From: Mnemiopsis leidyi
Lineage: Eukaryota > Ctenophora > Tentaculata > Lobata > Bolinopsidae
DNA: 30,136 nt
NCBI GenBank assembly: GCA_000226015.1
Contig: JH152724.1
Coordinates: 156,398-186,533 of the forward strand
Direction of reading: 5' to 3'
Numbering within the stretch: the stretch's first letter is position 1; every line of letters starts with the position of its first letter. Positions 29,791-30,136 of this stretch are shown here, piece by piece. The position numbers and the translations under genes were made by a program. Under the pieces are notes generated by a model, which searched no databases, had not been told where the DNA came from, and saw nothing but the letters and a program-made list of their open reading frames with translations.

Positions 29791-30002
29791 TAGCGCTGGC
29801 CAGCACGACCGGGGAAAAAACTCCCGCCCCCCTTGCCAGGGCCCAACAAACAAAGCCCCCTTTGCCAAGGCCAAGGAGGGGCCGAAGGCCCCGACGCAGG
29901 CCCGTTAACGGAGGAGAGGGCCGAAGGCCCCCGACGACTCGGTCGAACAAGCGCCCCTCTCAAAAATAGTTTTCAACGAAAGTTGAAAACTGACCAGCGC
30001 TA
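29791..30002. mobile_element. GC-rich 212-bp MITE
   Basis: Terminal inverted repeats TAGCGCTGGCCAG (29791-29803) and CTGACCAGCGCTA (29990-30002) are flanked by TTA on both sides (29788-29790 and 30003-30005), a Harbinger-type 3-bp duplication. The interior is strikingly GC-rich, with repeated GGGCCGAAGGCCCC-like palindromes. Near the right end is a perfect hairpin GTTTTCAAC-GAAA-GTTGAAAAC (29969-29990). No credible protein is encoded. Confidence 0.8.
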
Positions 30003-30136
30003 TTATACACGATCCGGTAAAACTCAAAACACGGCTATCTAGAAAACCACTTTCCCGATCAGTAAGAATCTTAAAACTTTGCAGTTTTTGTCTTTAGTAT
30101 GTATCTAGGTGATCCTGAAAATTTCAGGTCTCTATC

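Noticed and set aside
29706-29963. GC-rich ORFs at the window end
   Set aside because: They lie inside the GC-rich MITE and read its palindromic interior.

Overview
This 30.1 kb window is AT-rich eukaryotic nuclear DNA. Genes are sparse, have spliceosomal introns with GT-AG borders, and lie among minisatellites, MITEs and decayed retroelements. There are no prokaryotic operons, and one 10-N scaffold gap is present (16531-16540). An intronless class A GPCR, a LURP-one-related (LOR) scramblase-like gene and a DUF1295 membrane enzyme fit a marine invertebrate, possibly a non-bilaterian such as a cnidarian. The phylum cannot be fixed from the sequence.

Layout. 0.4-4.2 kb: a possible terminal exon (416-511), then three + strand exons (1002-1120, 2012-2100, 4161-4242) forming the 3' end of an unrecognised gene. 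Its large last intron carries a probable two-exon antisense gene for a 61-residue single-pass membrane protein (3600-3325). 4.2-8.5 kb: mostly non-coding, with a GTCA-type repeat, a strong 34-bp foldback hairpin, a weak coding-like block and a 31-bp minisatellite. 8668-9570: complete intronless GPCR. 9.8-12.1 kb: weaker candidate exons on the - strand, a truncated Harbinger-like MITE and a perfect 26-bp hairpin. 13180-14088 (-): complete single-exon DUF1295 protein whose start codon lies inside a 51/52-bp tandem array, so five copies of its first codons occur upstream as small uORFs. 14.36-17.85 kb: a 1.3-kb direct duplication split by an unrelated 0.85-kb insert and the N gap. 17.9-21.7 kb: mostly non-coding, with an unassigned ORF and a CA-rich microsatellite. 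21.7-27.2 kb (-): the LOR gene, with one first exon and two complete copies of the exon 2 + exon 3 cassette. Its first intron holds a decayed LINE fragment. 27.2-30.1 kb: a possible GIY-YIG retroelement remnant, a tandem pair of highly structured 89-bp units, an intact Harbinger-like MITE and a compact GC-rich MITE.

The confident protein genes are the GPCR, the DUF1295 protein and the LOR gene. The 61-aa antisense gene and the three-exon + strand gene are probable. The remaining coding calls are exon candidates proposed from reading frame and splice-site agreement alone. The most notable structures are the LOR terminal cassette duplication, with equal phases and lengths that predict two alternative C-terminal isoforms, and the self-derived uORF array upstream of the DUF1295 gene.
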